DNA of 64,000 nt from Nelumbo lutea (GCA_022828595.1 JAKGHH010000001.1:125934999-125998998); one strand, 5' to 3'. Positions 1-11,457 are shown, numbered from the stretch's first letter. Made by a program: numbers and translations. The notes: a model not told the origin generated them from the letters alone.

Positions 1-691
1 ATTGGTTCTTGGAGATCTCCAGAGGATTAGTAGCTGTTTGAAGAAGTGCCATAGTTGCAGCGAGTTGGTGATTAGGAAGAACCAGAGAAGGCTAGGGTTC
101 GGGTAACCTTGGTAGGCAGCGAACTGCATCCTATTGTAAGTCTTTTATTTTCTGAGAGAAGTAATATCAGAGAAGATAGGTTGGACCTATCCAGCAAGGG
201 TGGCCGAACCACTCTAGGGTTTTATCTCTCTATTCTCTAGGGTTTTGTCTTATCCCTGCGACAAACCCTAGTATTGGACTGAACCTTGTGATCTTATCCC
301 TGCGGCAAACCCTAATAGTTCTCCTCAACGTTGATCAGTTTTAGGGTTTCATATTAACCCTAATACAAACCTTATCCGTACGGTACTATCTGGAGTGTAC
401 TGCTTTTAGGACTGATTAAAACCTCAAATTGGCTTCAGAATATCAGATTGTTCTTCAAACTGTTTTTCAGTTTTCTTTTGGGGTTTCAAACACTTCTAAA
501 CGGGTGAAAACAGTTCGGACTATTGCTGTTGTGTGTGGTTGTTGATTTCAGATCAGTTTTATACATGTTTCATGCACATCTACTGTGAGTACAGATTGGT
601 TCTATACTGATTTTGTGATTGTGGTTGGTAGTCCTAGTGCTGGTTTTGACTGTAGTAACCCTAATTTTGAGACTTCTGGTTCTTGACCGAA
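1..691 (+). other. Leader/LTR remnant of Copia-A
   Basis: This is non-coding sequence directly upstream of the Copia-A gag start. It has several direct repeats of the type cttatccctgcggcaaaccc and many AACCCTA-like stretches. No tRNA-Met primer site and no clear LTR border is visible, so the element must begin to the left of the window. Confidence 0.45.
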
Positions 692-1702
692 ATGGAGTTT
701 AAGAATCAGGTAGAAGGCAGTTTTGGGAACAACAATTATGGTGGTGGTTCTGAGATAGGTTTTTAGATTACAACCGTAAAGTTTGATGGATCAAACTATT
801 TGGAATGGGCCCAATCAGCCATGATGGCTATTGGGGAAAGGGGCAAAGTAGGGTATCACTTGGGAGATGTGGCAGAACCTTCCAAGGGAGACCCTATGTA
901 TAGCAAGTTGGTCCAAGAAAACTACTTGGTTATGACATGGCTCTGTAATTCTATGCAGCCCCATATCAACCGAAATTACTTATGGGCAAAGACAACCAAG
1001 GAGATATGGAATGTGATGAAAGAGACTTACTCGCAACCCCTTAATGTTGCCAGAGCGTATGAATTGAAATGTGAGGTGAATTCCCTTAAACAAGGAGAGA
1101 AACCGGTGTCGGTCTACTTCTCTACCTTGAAGTCCCTGTGGCATGAGATTGATCACTTAGAGACTCTTGAGTGGGAGAGTCCCAAAGATGCTCAGATACA
1201 TAGAAAGCACATCGAGACAAACAGAGTGTTTGAGTTCTTGGCAGGATTGAATTCAGAATATGGTATTGTGAGGCAGCAGATTTTGACCAAAGATAGTGTG
1301 ACCCTCTCTCAGGCATACTCCTTAGTGCACAGTGAAGAGACCAGGAGGAAAGTCATGATGCAACCTCAGCCGCTTACACCTGCCTTGGTAGTTGTCAAAT
1401 CCAAAACAGGGGATGATTCAGAGAGGGACAGAAAGAAGGAAGATAAAAGGGATGTGGTGTGTGAGCATTGCAAGAAACCTAAACACACAAAAGAAACATG
1501 TTGGAAGCTGCATCCACATTTGGTCTTGGAAAAGTTGAGAAGTAAAAAGGGTAATGCTCATGTGGCTATGACTACTGATTCAGCATCCTCATCTGGCACA
1601 AGAGGCACGCCATTAGAGACCTTAGTTGTAGTTCGGGCTGCTCTAATACAATTGGAGAAGTTGGTAGTTCAGCTCAGTTACCGCAGTCATCGTCAGCCCT
1701 GA
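692..1702 (+). pseudogene. Copia-A gag (UBN2 type, zinc knuckle)
   Basis: A likely start ATG at 692 opens a frame that meets TAG at about 764 and then continues in the same frame as a Copia gag (SNYLEWAQSAMMAI, MTWLCNSMQPHINRNYLW, YFSTLKSLWHEIDHL). A CCHC zinc knuckle, C-x2-C-x4-H-x4-C (CEHCKKPKHTKETC), lies near residue 220 of the 300-residue open stretch. The frame then shifts before the protease. Gag would form the cytoplasmic particle. The internal start at 800 is only the first Met after the stop. Confidence 0.82.
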
Positions 1703-1770
1703 CCACATCGGCCTTTGCACACTCAGGTACTCGAGCCTCAGCCTACCATGCCTCCGCTCCAAGTAGTACT

Positions 1771-3027
1771 AAACCTTGTTGGGTAATAGATTCAGGTGCA
1801 TCCAACCATATGACTAGCTTGCCCTCTTTGTTTACTACTTATTACTTATCTTCTGGTAGGGATAAAGTATCTATAGCTGATGGCTCTCTTGTCCCTATTT
1901 CTGGCAAGGGTGACATCAAACTATCGGATACTATATCCTTGTCCTCTGTCTTGCATGTTCCTAAACTGGATACTAACCTCCTTTCTGTTAGTAGTATTAC
2001 CAAACATTTGAATTGCTCAGTAACTTTCTTTCCTGACCGATGTGTTTTTTAGGACCTGGAGATGAAGAAGGTGATTGGGACTGGCTGTGAGACGAATGGG
2101 ATCTATCTGCTCGGGGAGAGTTCTCGTCGGAAAAAGTCAGTGGATAAGAAGTTACTTGTTTCTCAGGTTGTGAGTCCGGTTATGCTTTGGCATAACCGAT
2201 TGGGTCATTTATCTTTTCGGTCCTTGAAGAGTCTGTTTCCTACTTTGTTTGAGTCTGTTGAGTCATCTCAGTTGAAGTGTGAAAGTTGTGAGTTTGCTAA
2301 ACATTGTAGAAACTCTTATTCATTGAGTAATAAAAGGAGTAATAGTTCTTTTGATATTGTGCATACTGATGTTTGGGGGCCATATCACATTCCTTCTATG
2401 GGTGGGTACAGGTATTTTTTGTTATTTGTTGATGACCACACCCGGTTTTCTTGGGTTTATCTTATGCGTTCACGAGATGAGGTGCCTGCCCTGACCCAAA
2501 ACTTCCACCAAATGATCCTAACCCAGTTTGATGTCAGGATCAAAGTGCTTAGATCTGATAATGCAAATGAATACTTTGCTAAGCCATTGGCATCGTACCT
2601 CCTTAATCATGGGGTTATCCACCAGAGCACTTGCCCTCATACACCTCAGCAGAATGGGGTTGTAGAAAGGAAGAATAGGCACATCTTGGAGGTGGCTAGA
2701 AGTATTATGTTTACCTCTAATATCTTTATTCACTTCGGGGGTGATGCTATCCTTACGGCGGTATATCTTATTAATCGGATTCCTTCCCGGGTTCTTGATA
2801 TGAAACCTCCTTTTTCCCTTCTATACCCCAATGAGTTGTTCACTATTCCTCTCAAGACATTTGGTTGTACCTATTTTGTTCAGCTTCTCGGTCCCCATCA
2901 CTCCAAGTTTGAACCCAAGGCCTCCAAATGCATCTTTCTTGGTTATACACAAACTCAAAAAGGTTATTGTTGTTATGATCATGTCTCAGGGAAGAAGTTT
3001 TTATCCATGGATGTCACTTTTCTTTGA
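1771..3027 (+). pseudogene. Copia-A protease-integrase fragment
   Basis: The protease active site CWVIDSGASNHMT is at ~1776-1815. The frame runs on to CVF, an in-frame TAG at 2050-2052, then DLEMKKVIGTG. The GAG-pre-integrase His/Cys region (HNRLGHLS...CESCEFAKH) follows. The integrase core is HTDVWGPYH, SDNANEYF, NGVVERKN, so all three D, D, E residues are kept. The open frame ends at 3027 with SMDVTFL. No RT follows. The only break in this stretch is the single UAG. Confidence 0.85.
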
Positions 3028-3245
3028 GGAGACATCCTACTATTCTCGGGTCTCTCCTCAGGGGGAGAGTGGTGAGCGTGGAGTTTTGGGTCATTTTTTT
3101 CAGGGGGAGTGCAGTGAGGACAGGGTTAATATTTTTGGGGCTGTTCCCTTACCTATTCCAGTTGGTGATGAGGGCTGTAGAAGCGAGGGTGGTCAGAGGG
3201 ATCAGGAGTTGAGAGTTTATCACAGGCGATGCAGGCAGGGTAGCA

Positions 3246-3947
3246 ACAAACTAGAGGTCTTCCTAGAATACAATTTTGTTCCCACAACCCACATCAAATT
3301 GGATAAAATTAAGAAAGGTATGCAATACCTCAAATATTGCTTTCCAAGGGGATGTGAGGCACAAGTTTTGCATCCCAACCATTGTTCTCTACACCATGAA
3401 CAATGCGTGCACCTTTTTGAAGCAAGGTGCAAAAATACAAAAAATGCTAAAAATAAAAAATGTCAGAAAATTCAAAAAATGCAAAAAATAAAAAAATATT
3501 AAACATGATATTAATAAAAAATATGAACTTAAATTTTAAAATAAATGTTTTAAAAGACCTATTACTTAAAATTAAAATACATAAACTGTAAAGCATATTC
3601 AAATGGAAATTTAAAAATAAAATCAAACATATAAAACATTTTCAAGCATGTAAAACCCACTATCTCTTTTTTTCCTCAAATGCATTACTTCAAGTAGCTA
3701 ATGTGATGTAAAACATTTTACATTCCTGATTCTACAAGCTGCCTTTTTGCCACACTGCTCGAGGCAAGGCCAAACAAGTCCATGTTAGGGTCTTAAATTC
3801 TTAGTTTTCACACAAAAATAATGATTTTATAATTTTAATTGCTTTTTAAGAAGATATTTTAGTAGGATGAATGAATGAACAACATTACCAAATAGGGGGT
3901 TCTTGGAGCTTCGGTGAACGAGTGAAGTGAGCGAAAAAAGCGTTAAA
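3246..3947. other. AT-rich non-coding stretch
   Basis: No gene is seen. Around 3425-3500 there is a run of short A-rich repeats (aaaaatgc / aaaataaaaaa). The rest is low-complexity AT-rich sequence. Whether it is upstream intron of the MORC gene cannot be told from the window. Confidence 0.5.
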
Positions 3948-4018
3948 CTTTCAAAAGGCGCACGCCTGGGCTGAGGTGCAAGGTGCATCAGGTGCACCAG
4001 GCGTGCGCCTTTTGAAAG
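3948..4018. repeat. Perfect 22-bp inverted repeat with 27-base loop
   Basis: The left arm 3948-3969 (ctttcaaaaggcgcacgcc then tgg) pairs perfectly with 3997-4018. The loop and right flank carry further copies of GGTGCA and CACCT words. The GC-rich GGCGC/GCGCC words stand out from AT-rich surroundings. It is likely the terminus of a small DNA transposon. Confidence 0.8.
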
Positions 4019-4847
4019 GGCTGCACCTAGGACTTGGGCGAAGCACCTACCCTAAAGTGCACCTCGCCTGTGCGATTAGGGGCACCTTTTATATCACTAA
4101 CCATGAATGCTTTCAAAAGCCTTGTGCCATAGTTTGTGTCCTTTTAAGGGAAATCTCCAAAACCACTTTCCTAGAAGAGCTGTATTCCTTTTTTATCACA
4201 TTTCCAACACCCAATCCTCCTTGCTCCTTAGGTTTGCACACCTATTCCCACATCACCAAATGATATTTCCTTTCATCTCCTAGCTCCCACAAGTAGTCCC
4301 TTATCTGTGTTTTTTCCTAGCTGTTTAGCTATTTTAGCCGGGATCCTAAAGGATAGGTAGTAAGTGAGCTCTCACAAGAAGCCCCTCATCATTTTTTCGA
4401 GCTGTATAGCTATTTTAACTGGGATCCTAAAGGTGGATAGGTAGTAAGTGGGTAAGTTGGCTAGGGTGGATTTTATCAAGGCTATTCTTCCTCCCAAAGA
4501 ATTATAGTTTCTCTTCCATAAGGCTAACTTTATACCTACCTTTCCACTATTGGTTTCCAGAAGCTATCTGCTCTTGGGTTTCCTCCCAAAAGCATACCAA
4601 GGTAAAATGGGGATTACATCATCTTGCTTCCTACCTCACTCCCAAACAAATAACTTTCCTTCTACCTCCACTCTCTTTCATATAAAGTGGGAACTGCTTC
4701 ATTTTACTTCCTATTTCACTTCTCACAAACAAATAATATGAAGTCAAATCTGAAGCAACAATAAATCAGAATTTACATTCAACCTATTTGTAATCCAATA
4801 TATTTACACCAGTGCAAATGAAATTCCTACAGCAAGCAAACTGAGCC
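4019..4847. other. Non-coding, two short direct repeats
   Basis: No gene is seen. Around 4310-4445 a segment is repeated twice (agctgtttagctatttta then gggatcctaaaggataggtagtaag versus agctgtatagctatttta and gggatcctaaaggtggatag), period about 80 bases. The rest is unremarkable. Confidence 0.4.
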
Positions 4848-5094
4848 TAAGGCTCCATTTGTTTGTAGTGCGATTTCATTTGTACTATGACAAATGCATG
4901 GGTATAAAATTTAAAAGAATGCTTTTGGTTCACTTTTTCTTTGGGTTTTAATGTACATCGCTGAAGGTTTCATTTTACTTCGTCTACAATGCAAACACAC
5001 AAAATTAGGCATAAGCTGAAACACCAACAAACCAGAATATGCACTCAAATTGTTTGCACTGCCATACTTCGCATTGCAAACAAACCAGGCCTAA
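4848..5094. mobile_element. Tourist-like MITE (PIF/Harbinger type)
   Basis: The element 4851-5091 (241 bp) has imperfect terminal inverted repeats. The left end is GGCTCCATTTGTTTGTAG, and the right end in reverse reads GGCCTGGTTTGTTTGCAA. It is flanked by TAA at 4848-4850 and 5092-5094, the 3-bp target duplication expected of PIF/Harbinger elements. It has no coding capacity. Confidence 0.7.
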
Positions 5095-5420
5095 AGTTTT
5101 CCTTTCAAAGGTTCCATTAATGAGCTCTTTCAACCTTGTTACTGGATAAAAGAGGAGTACTGAACTACTGATGCAACACAAACAAATACAAAATCATTAA
5201 CATAAATTGATTCTTAATGGAATGCATTCAAGGTTGGTTGTGGTAAAGGATTTGGGTTATAACATAATGCTTATTAGGACAAATATCCAAAAGAAACCAA
5301 AATAAATAAGAGAGGTGGAAATTTGATAGGGTTACATTTGTACCATTGATGTATCAGTTAGCCAACCCCTGTACTGCTTGCCACTATGTGTAGCCATGAT
5401 GATAACAGCCTATAACCTTG

Positions 5421-6034
5421 GCTCTGATGCCAACTGATGTAAGACCAGCTCAGTCCTAGTCCTTAGAGAATGTTGAATGGTCTTATTGATTAGAGTTTTA
5501 TGGCTGTCGATGGCTGTAATGGGGAGAGAAATTACCTGGAATCACTCACAGGGTGTCTAGAATCATTGAAGGAATAAGAGAGAAAATGGGGAGAGAAAGA
5601 AGAGAGAAAAGTACCTAGAATCACTCACAGGGTGCCTAGAATCACTTTAGGGCATGAGAATCATTCATCATAGCTAGCATAAGCTGAAGAAAACTCAATA
5701 TAATTCATTTCCTTTGTGTAAAACGTCCATACATATTTATAGACTTTAAACTTATAATAATCCTGGGAGTCAAACTGTTAGATTTATAATAGTCTTAGGA
5801 GTCAAACTGTTAGACTCAATAATTCTAGTAGGACGCAAACTAAGCTGTCATATCCTATTTCAATTCAAATAAGACTCAATAACTCTAATCCTACTTATGC
5901 ATTGACTCTGAAATTTTAATCATAAACAAACTATAACCAGACAAATTAAACCCTGTCCCCGGACTCCACAAAAAGTTGCAAAATGACAAAAATACCCTTG
6001 GCATTCAATTCAATCCAAATCCCAAGTATCATCA
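5421..6034 (-). mobile_element. Copia-type LTR fragment with primer site (-)
   Basis: GCTCTGATGCCA at 5421-5432 is the reverse complement of the tRNA-Met primer site with one mismatch. After two bases the putative LTR begins with TGATG (5435) and may end with CATCA (6034), giving matched TG..CA ends and ~600 bp. Inside, a ~75-base unit with acctRgaatcactcacaggg is repeated at ~5538 and ~5613. Only a scrap of internal sequence remains on the left. The outer border is tentative. Confidence 0.5.
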
Positions 6035-6074
6035 CTATGCCATTTTTTTTTGATAATTATCATCACTATGCCAT
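6027..6074 (-). repeat. 14-base LINE tail flanked by 17-bp target duplication
   Basis: The 17-mer tatcatcactatgccat occurs at 6027-6043 and again at 6058-6074. Between them are 14 bases, T8 or so followed by tgataat. In reverse this is ATTATC plus poly-A, the same terminus as LINEs in this window (for example taattatcaaaaaaa at ~61120). It reads as an almost completely 5'-truncated LINE insertion. Confidence 0.65.
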
Positions 6075-6907
6075 ATTAGGACATGTTGTAAGGCCTTTTT
6101 GTTTATAGAATAAGTTTTGAAGGGTGATGATCATTTCCTATCAACCATAGAACTCAAATTCAAGACTGGAGTTGCAACAACTTTTCAGAGACCTAGGATT
6201 AGAAAAGTGTTGATGAATCATATTACGTAAAATGCACAAAAAGTTCTGCAAAATGTCTTAATCAGAAACAAACTAATACATGGTTTATACAGCAAAAGAA
6301 TACTTGCTAATGAAGATAACTTATAGTTAATAACCATTCTTGTAGAAATTAATGATGCTTCTGATACAAATCAACTTAGAAGGACCTGCCTTTTATGTTT
6401 CCAATTTACTCTTTCACTTTCTTATGCCATTGACCACCATTTTGGTATTTCTTGTTTAAGAAAAACCTCTTAAGAAATTCTAACCCTTTTGGTTCCATAT
6501 ATTCCTTTAATGCTTAATGCTCTCATGTAACCATCCTTATTTGATGGTATATCCATGGTTCTTAGGCACAATTAGCTCCATGAGTTGTGGAATTAGATTT
6601 GGATATGGATGTTAACATATCAAATGAGAAAAGCTTTTTTGAAGCCCACAGATATTGCTTGACCTCTACTTTGGCCTCCATCAATTACTATCTTTTTCAA
6701 ATCCTATCTTGTAAAAGAAATATCTTAAACTTGACTTTAAATCGAAGAGTTATTGAATGAACCTCTTGTTTATTAGTACTTTTATATGTTTTTCCCTTGT
6801 CATTATACTTTGATATTCATTTTGAAAACAATCCTCTAATTTGGCCATATTGTCTCTAATCTAGTTTTTGCTTGTAATTACTGATGTTACTGAAATCCTT
6901 TTTTCTT

Positions 6908-7050
6908 CTTTGATATACTGTCTTATGTATCTTTTATATATATATATATATATCTTTTACATATAATCTTTTATATATATACACTGTTATATATATATCT
7001 TTGATATACTGTCTTATGTATCTTTTATATATATATATATATATATATTT
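6908..7050. repeat. (TA)n microsatellite in a duplicated unit
   Basis: Three or more TA runs lie here. The block tttgatatactgtcttatg followed by tatcttttatatata occurs at ~6908 and again at ~7000, a tandem copy of about 90 bases. It ends ~200 bases before MORC exon 1. Confidence 0.7.
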
Positions 7051-7253
7051 TAAATAACGAGTTGGGAACATGGTTGGATTTTTGTATCTTTTGGTTCTCT
7101 GAACACCAGAGATGGGTTATATCTTGGCTGTTCTTTACTTTGATAGCTTTGGGTATTTATGGTCAATAAGTTTATGGCATAGCTTTCATTTGTTTGTTTA
7201 TCTCTAACCAATTTATTATATAATATCCAAATTTTGTTTCTATTGTTTTGCAG

Positions 7254-7288
7254 CAATAGCGGAACTTCTGGATAATGCAGTTGATGAG
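7254..7288 (+). CDS. MORC1: MORC exon 1 of window (ATPase N-box)
   Basis: The exon is 35 bases, preceded by a pyrimidine-rich tract and cag and followed by gtaagc. It enters with two bases of a split codon (G|CA, Ala if the upstream exon ends in G) and reads AIAELLDNAVDE. This is the GHKL N-box: the Asn in LLDNAVD is the Mg2+ ligand and the Glu in AEL is the presumed general base. It ends in phase 0. No upstream MORC exon was found in 1-7253, so the preceding exon must lie outside the window. Confidence 0.85.
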
Positions 7289-7326
7289 GTAAGCACTATA
7301 TTGGTATTTTCACTTTTGTGTTGTTG

Positions 7327-7362
7327 TTAGATTTAATCTATCTAACAATAGATTAAATCTAA
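7327..7362. repeat. 14-bp hairpin just inside MORC intron 1
   Basis: ttagatttaatcta (7327-7340) is a perfect inverted match to tagattaaatctaa (7349-7362) with an 8-base loop, 38 bases after the exon 1 donor. No function is claimed. Confidence 0.7.
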
Positions 7363-7984
7363 TAGTAGCAATTTTTAGGGGTTTGTGGCTTGTATTGTAG
7401 GCATCTGAGTTGCTCATGATGCGAGATGGGGAGATGTCCTAGGGTATATGTGGTTGGTAAGGAAAGAATTCAGATTTGATATGGTAGAAAGAAGGGGGAA
7501 ATGGAAGAGTTTCATATTTGAAGCATTGAACAAAATAGAGAAGGAAAAGAAAAAGATTATATGTATAGAGACAAAGAGATGGAGAAGAAAGAAAATGGGA
7601 AAAAAAAACTCCAAGAACACCAAATCTTGGCACCCCACAAACTTCAAATTTTCTTTCCATTATTTCTCTTCTAGAAGTTTAATTATGAGGACTATATTTA
7701 TAAATTCAACATTACACCTTGGATGGTTGGATCTCCTTTTAGACACTCCATTTTAGACTTATAGCTAACCGGAAACAACTTATTGTACTAAAAGGTTAAG
7801 GTAAACCCTTATCCAACCTGAAAAGGTACTCGAATATAAGAACTTCTCTCTTTCTCTCTCTCAAAAGACTTGAAATCTTAAAACACTATGAATTCTCTGC
7901 AATTTTACAATTAAAGAAAAACAATAAACAACTCCAAGGTAAACTTAAAAATACGGTGATTCATCTCCCTTCACAGACTTATAT
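7363..7984. other. MORC intron 1, no gene seen
   Basis: Purine-rich intronic sequence. The long open frames in it on both strands (around 7414-7756) have strongly biased composition and no recognisable motif. A CT-rich run lies near 7847-7862. Confidence 0.5.
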
Positions 7985-8159
7985 TTACTAAAGTGGTAGC
8001 TAGGACATCTGGGGTTCATAAAGAAAGTCAAAGAGTGGTGGCTAGAAAGCAATCCAACAGTGAAATGGAGTGGAATGAGGTTTCATAAGAAGCTCCAGTA
8101 TCTGAAAGGCAAAATCAAGGAGTAGAATCTGTTAGAGTTTGGGATATTAGAGGAAAGAA

Positions 8160-10212
8160 AGCAAATAGTGACTGCACAAATTGAGGATCTGGATGGCAAG
8201 GAAGAAAGGGGTTGTCTTACAGAAGAAGATAAGGAGCTAAGATGGAAATTGCGTAAAAAATTAGAGGATTATCTTCTTTAGGAGGAAATAAGTTGGAGAC
8301 AAAAATCAAGGTGTAAATGGCTGAAGGAGGGGGATAGGAATACCAAATTTTTTCATGTGGAGGCAAGTGGAAGAAGAAGGAATTTTGTATCAAGTCTGGA
8401 GATTGAAGGGGTTACAATATCCAACTAAAGAGAAATAGCAGGGGCTTTTGCAAATCACTTTAGGTCTATCTTTAGAAAACCCCTAAATAGTAGGGTGTGG
8501 ATTGAGGGTATGGAATGGCCAACTTTGCAGATAGAGGATAGGGATTGGTTGGAAAGGAAATTTGAAGTGGAAGAGATAAGGGAGGCGGTGTTCTCTATGG
8601 ATAGATCAAAGGCACCAGGCCCAGATGGTTTTACGATGGCTTTTTATCAAGATTGCTAGGAGATATTAAAGGAAGATCTTTGGACTGTGTTCGACGAATT
8701 CCACTCTAGAGGGGTGATCAACCTATGGCTGAATTACACTTTTATTGCACTAGTTCCTAAGAAGAGGAATGCATGTCACCCAAATGATTTCAGGCCGATC
8801 AGCCTAGTCAATAGCCTTTATAAGATTATCACCAAGGTGTTGTCCATCAGAATAAGGAAAGTGCTCCCAACAATTATAGCGGAGGAGCTTTTGTGAAGGG
8901 GAGACAGATAACAGATCAGATTTTGATAGCAAATGAGAGCTTGGAGGAGTTTAAGAGATCCAAGAAAAAAGGGGTGATTTGTAAACTTGATTTAGAAAAG
9001 GCTTATGATTTGGTGGATTGGTCTTTCTTGATGGAGGTGATGACCAATTTTGGTTTTGGGGATAATTAGTGCAGATGGGTGTTGGGTTGTATCAGGAACT
9101 GCCATTACTCCATACTAGTAAATGGGACAGTGGTCGTCGATTTCTTCCCAGCCTTGAGAGGGATTAGGCAAGGAGACCCCCTCTTCCCCTTTTTATTTAC
9201 CTTGGTAGCTGAAGTTCTGGGGAGACTAATTTATAGAGCAGATTCCAGGGGCTTAATCAGAGGTTGGAGAGTTGGGAGGGAGCTTGTGCCACTCACACAT
9301 TTGCAATTTGCAGATGACATTATACTCTTTTGTGAAGCAGGGGACCCTAACAGGATTAGAAATTTGAAGCTCACTATACGACTTTTTGAGAAGAGTTGTA
9401 TAGTTGGGGTAAATATGGGCGAGGGGGAGATCTCTGAGGCTGCTGACATCTTAGAATGTGCAATAGCAAATTGGCCCCTTAATTACCTTGGTTTGCCATT
9501 GGGTGATAGCCCTCAGAAATGTGAGTTTTGGGTGCCGGTTGTGGAGAGGTTTGAAAAGAAATTAGCAAGTTAGAAGAAAAATTATTTGTCTCTTGGAGGG
9601 AGAACCACTCTAATCAGGTCTATTTTAGCTAACATTCCTATTTACTTTTTGTCAATCTTCAAGATTCCGACAAAGGTGGCTGGTAGATTAGAAAAACTAA
9701 TGAGAGACTTTCTCTGGGAGTCAGGGGAGGAGAAGAAGGACCATAGGGTGGGGTGGGAGATGGTTTGTAGGAGTAAGAGGGAGGGAGGTTTGGGTATCGG
9801 GAACATAAGGAATAGGAACTTGGCTCTTCTAGGGAAATGGCTTTGGAGGTTTTCATTGGAGAAGGACAAACTTTGGGTGAAGATAGTGGGAAGTATTCAT
9901 GGGGTTGTAACAAATGGATGGGCCTCTAGGATTCTGGCAAGGAGTACAAGAGCATCTCCTTGTAAAGCTATTCAAGCTATTCTACCTTTGTTTTGTCTAT
10001 GGATCAGGTATGACTTGCACTCAGGCAATATCATTAATTTTTGGGAACATGTTTGGATTGGGGACTCCACCCTAAAAGACCAATTCCTAAGCCTTTTTGC
10101 CCTTTCCACTTTTAAAAATGAACCAGTGTCTTCATTCATTATTCCTTTTAATTCTATTTTTGGGGTCGGTTGGAATTTGGGCCTGCAAAGAGATATCAGG
10201 GACAGAGCTTGA
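8160..10212 (+). pseudogene. LINE-A reverse transcriptase
   Basis: Motifs in order: [20 protein letters not shown] (~8294), SKAPGPDGFTMAFYQD (~8608), [41 protein letters not shown], and the catalytic box LQFADDIIL (~9305). Thereafter come NYLGLPLG and the LIRSILANIPIYFLS / MRDFLWESGEEKKDH region. In-frame stops or shifts occur near 8657 (TAG), 8895, 9067 and 9571. The FADD box itself is intact. Confidence 0.85.
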
Positions 10213-10339
10213 TGGTATCTCATCACTGTTATCCATTCTTGAAAGGGTGTTTCTAGAGCCAACAAAGGCAAATAGTAGAATTTGGACTCTCACCCTGTTT
10301 GGTTCTTTCACTTGTGCCTCTTTATTTAGTGCTCTCACA

Positions 10340-10865
10340 CATTCTTCTTCTGACTTGTCTTTCCTTGTTAAAGAGGTGGTGTCATCCAATACCTCCTAAG
10401 GTTGGGAGTTTCTGTTGGGAAGCCTTTCTGGAAAGAGTTAACATAGCAGATTTACTTCAAAGAAAAAGACCCAATAGTTGTTTTTGTCCTCACTGGTGTG
10501 TCCTCTGTAAAGCTGATGGTGAGTCTAGATACCACTTACTAATCTCATGTCGGTTCACTAACATAATTTGGGAGTGGTGTACTTCTTTGTTTGGGTGCAG
10601 GTGGAACCCCCCCCCTTCGAATGTGCAAAGCCTATTCACATTTATGCCGATTCGGCCAACAAAAAGGGCCAAGTTTATGTGGAGGTGTATGAGGGCTGTA
10701 GTCTGTTGGACTATTTGGGAGGAGAGAAATTCACGAATATTATTTACAGATAAGGAGAGAAGTTTGGAAGCAATGCTGGAGGTCATCCACATTAGGGTTA
10801 TACATTGGCTGAAAACCTTGGCTCTGTTCGCAGAATTCTCAGTTGACGAGCTGCAAAGAAAGTGA
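10340..10865 (+). pseudogene. LINE-A zinc-binding (zf-RVT) region
   Basis: PPKVGSFCWEAFLERVNIAD, then CPHWCVLCKADGESRYHLLI then SC, then WRCMRAVVCWTIWEERNSRI form the zf-RVT domain between RT and RNase H in plant LINEs. The C-x2-C...H...C pattern is kept. The frame is shifted relative to both neighbours. Confidence 0.8.
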
Positions 10866-10908
10866 AAGGTGATAGCAAACTTGCTTCAATGAGGAAGGCC
10901 TCAAATGT

Positions 10909-11340
10909 TTGTTGGATCCCCCACCCCATGACTTTGTTAAACTGAACTTTAATGGCACCAGCTTGGGCAATCCAGGGCCATCCGGAATAGGAGTAATAAG
11001 AGATGAACAAGGGAATCTGTTAGCTATGTATTCTAGACCAGTTGGGGTGGGAGATTCTTTGAGAGTTGAGATTCTTGTAGCTCTTGAAGGGGTACAAAGA
11101 ATCAAGGATATGCATATTAACAAGCTGATCATAGAAGGAGCTTTTGAAGTGGTGGTAAACTGGCTAAAAGAGGATAGTCTTAGACTTTGGAATTACAGTA
11201 ATGAAAAGAGGAAATTTAAGTGGCTGACTAAGGACATGGAAATCCAATACAAATGGGTAAAAAGAAGTGCGAACTCTTTGGCAGATGGTCTAGCTAAACA
11301 AGGAGTGAACAAACATTCTATTTTTTGGGCTGTCTTGTAA
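10909..11340 (+). pseudogene. LINE-A RNase H domain (RVT_3)
   Basis: A 143-codon open stretch reads VKLNFNGTSLGNPGPSGIGV ... IIEGAFEVVVNWL ... RSANSLADGLAKQG, the RNase H of plant L1 LINEs. The first catalytic Asp (usually NFDG) is Asn (NFNG), and the second acid of the usual EGD is Ala (EGA). The DGLAKQ Asp is present. It is probably inactive. Confidence 0.83.
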
Positions 11341-11457
11341 TTTTTGTTCTTTTGATGTTTAATGGTTGTTCTTGGGAGCTAAGATTGTTTAGCCTCCTTG
11401 CCCTGTAATTTTCTCGTATTTTTAATATTAATTCAATCCATAGTTATTGATAAAAAA

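Larger units (their letters stand above)
1..3245 (+). mobile_element. Copia-A: truncated Ty1/Copia retrotransposon (+)
   Basis: The element holds leader, gag, protease and integrase in Copia order on the + strand. The similarity stops about 3240, soon after the GYTQTQKGYCCYDH block that follows integrase. Reverse transcriptase, RNase H and the 3' LTR are missing. It is the same family as Copia-C (shared DVWGPYH..SMGGY and KKPKHTK.[TK]CWKLHP). Stops and a frameshift make it non-functional. Confidence 0.85.
7985..11457 (+). mobile_element. LINE-A: L1-type non-LTR retrotransposon (+)
   Basis: This is the best preserved LINE of the window. It starts inside the linker between endonuclease and reverse transcriptase (KEWWLE, LKGKIKEW; thus 5'-truncated). 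It continues through RT, zf-RVT and RNase H and ends in ttattgataaaaaa at ~11457. Plant L1 elements with a terminal RNase H have this order. Several stops make it dead. Its last ~200 bases recur at 20649-20870 in the second haplotype copy. No target duplication was found. Confidence 0.85.

Noticed and set aside
5380..5440. gctctgatgcca at 5421 as the primer site of Copia-A
   Set aside because: Copia-A is on the + strand and ends at ~3245; this site is in minus orientation and adjoins a separate LTR-like end.
7414..7756. Overlapping frames on both strands near 7414-7756 as a coding exon
   Set aside because: Highly biased purine/pyrimidine composition (KKKKII.., FFPIFFLL..) and no MORC similarity; no phase-compatible splice sites.
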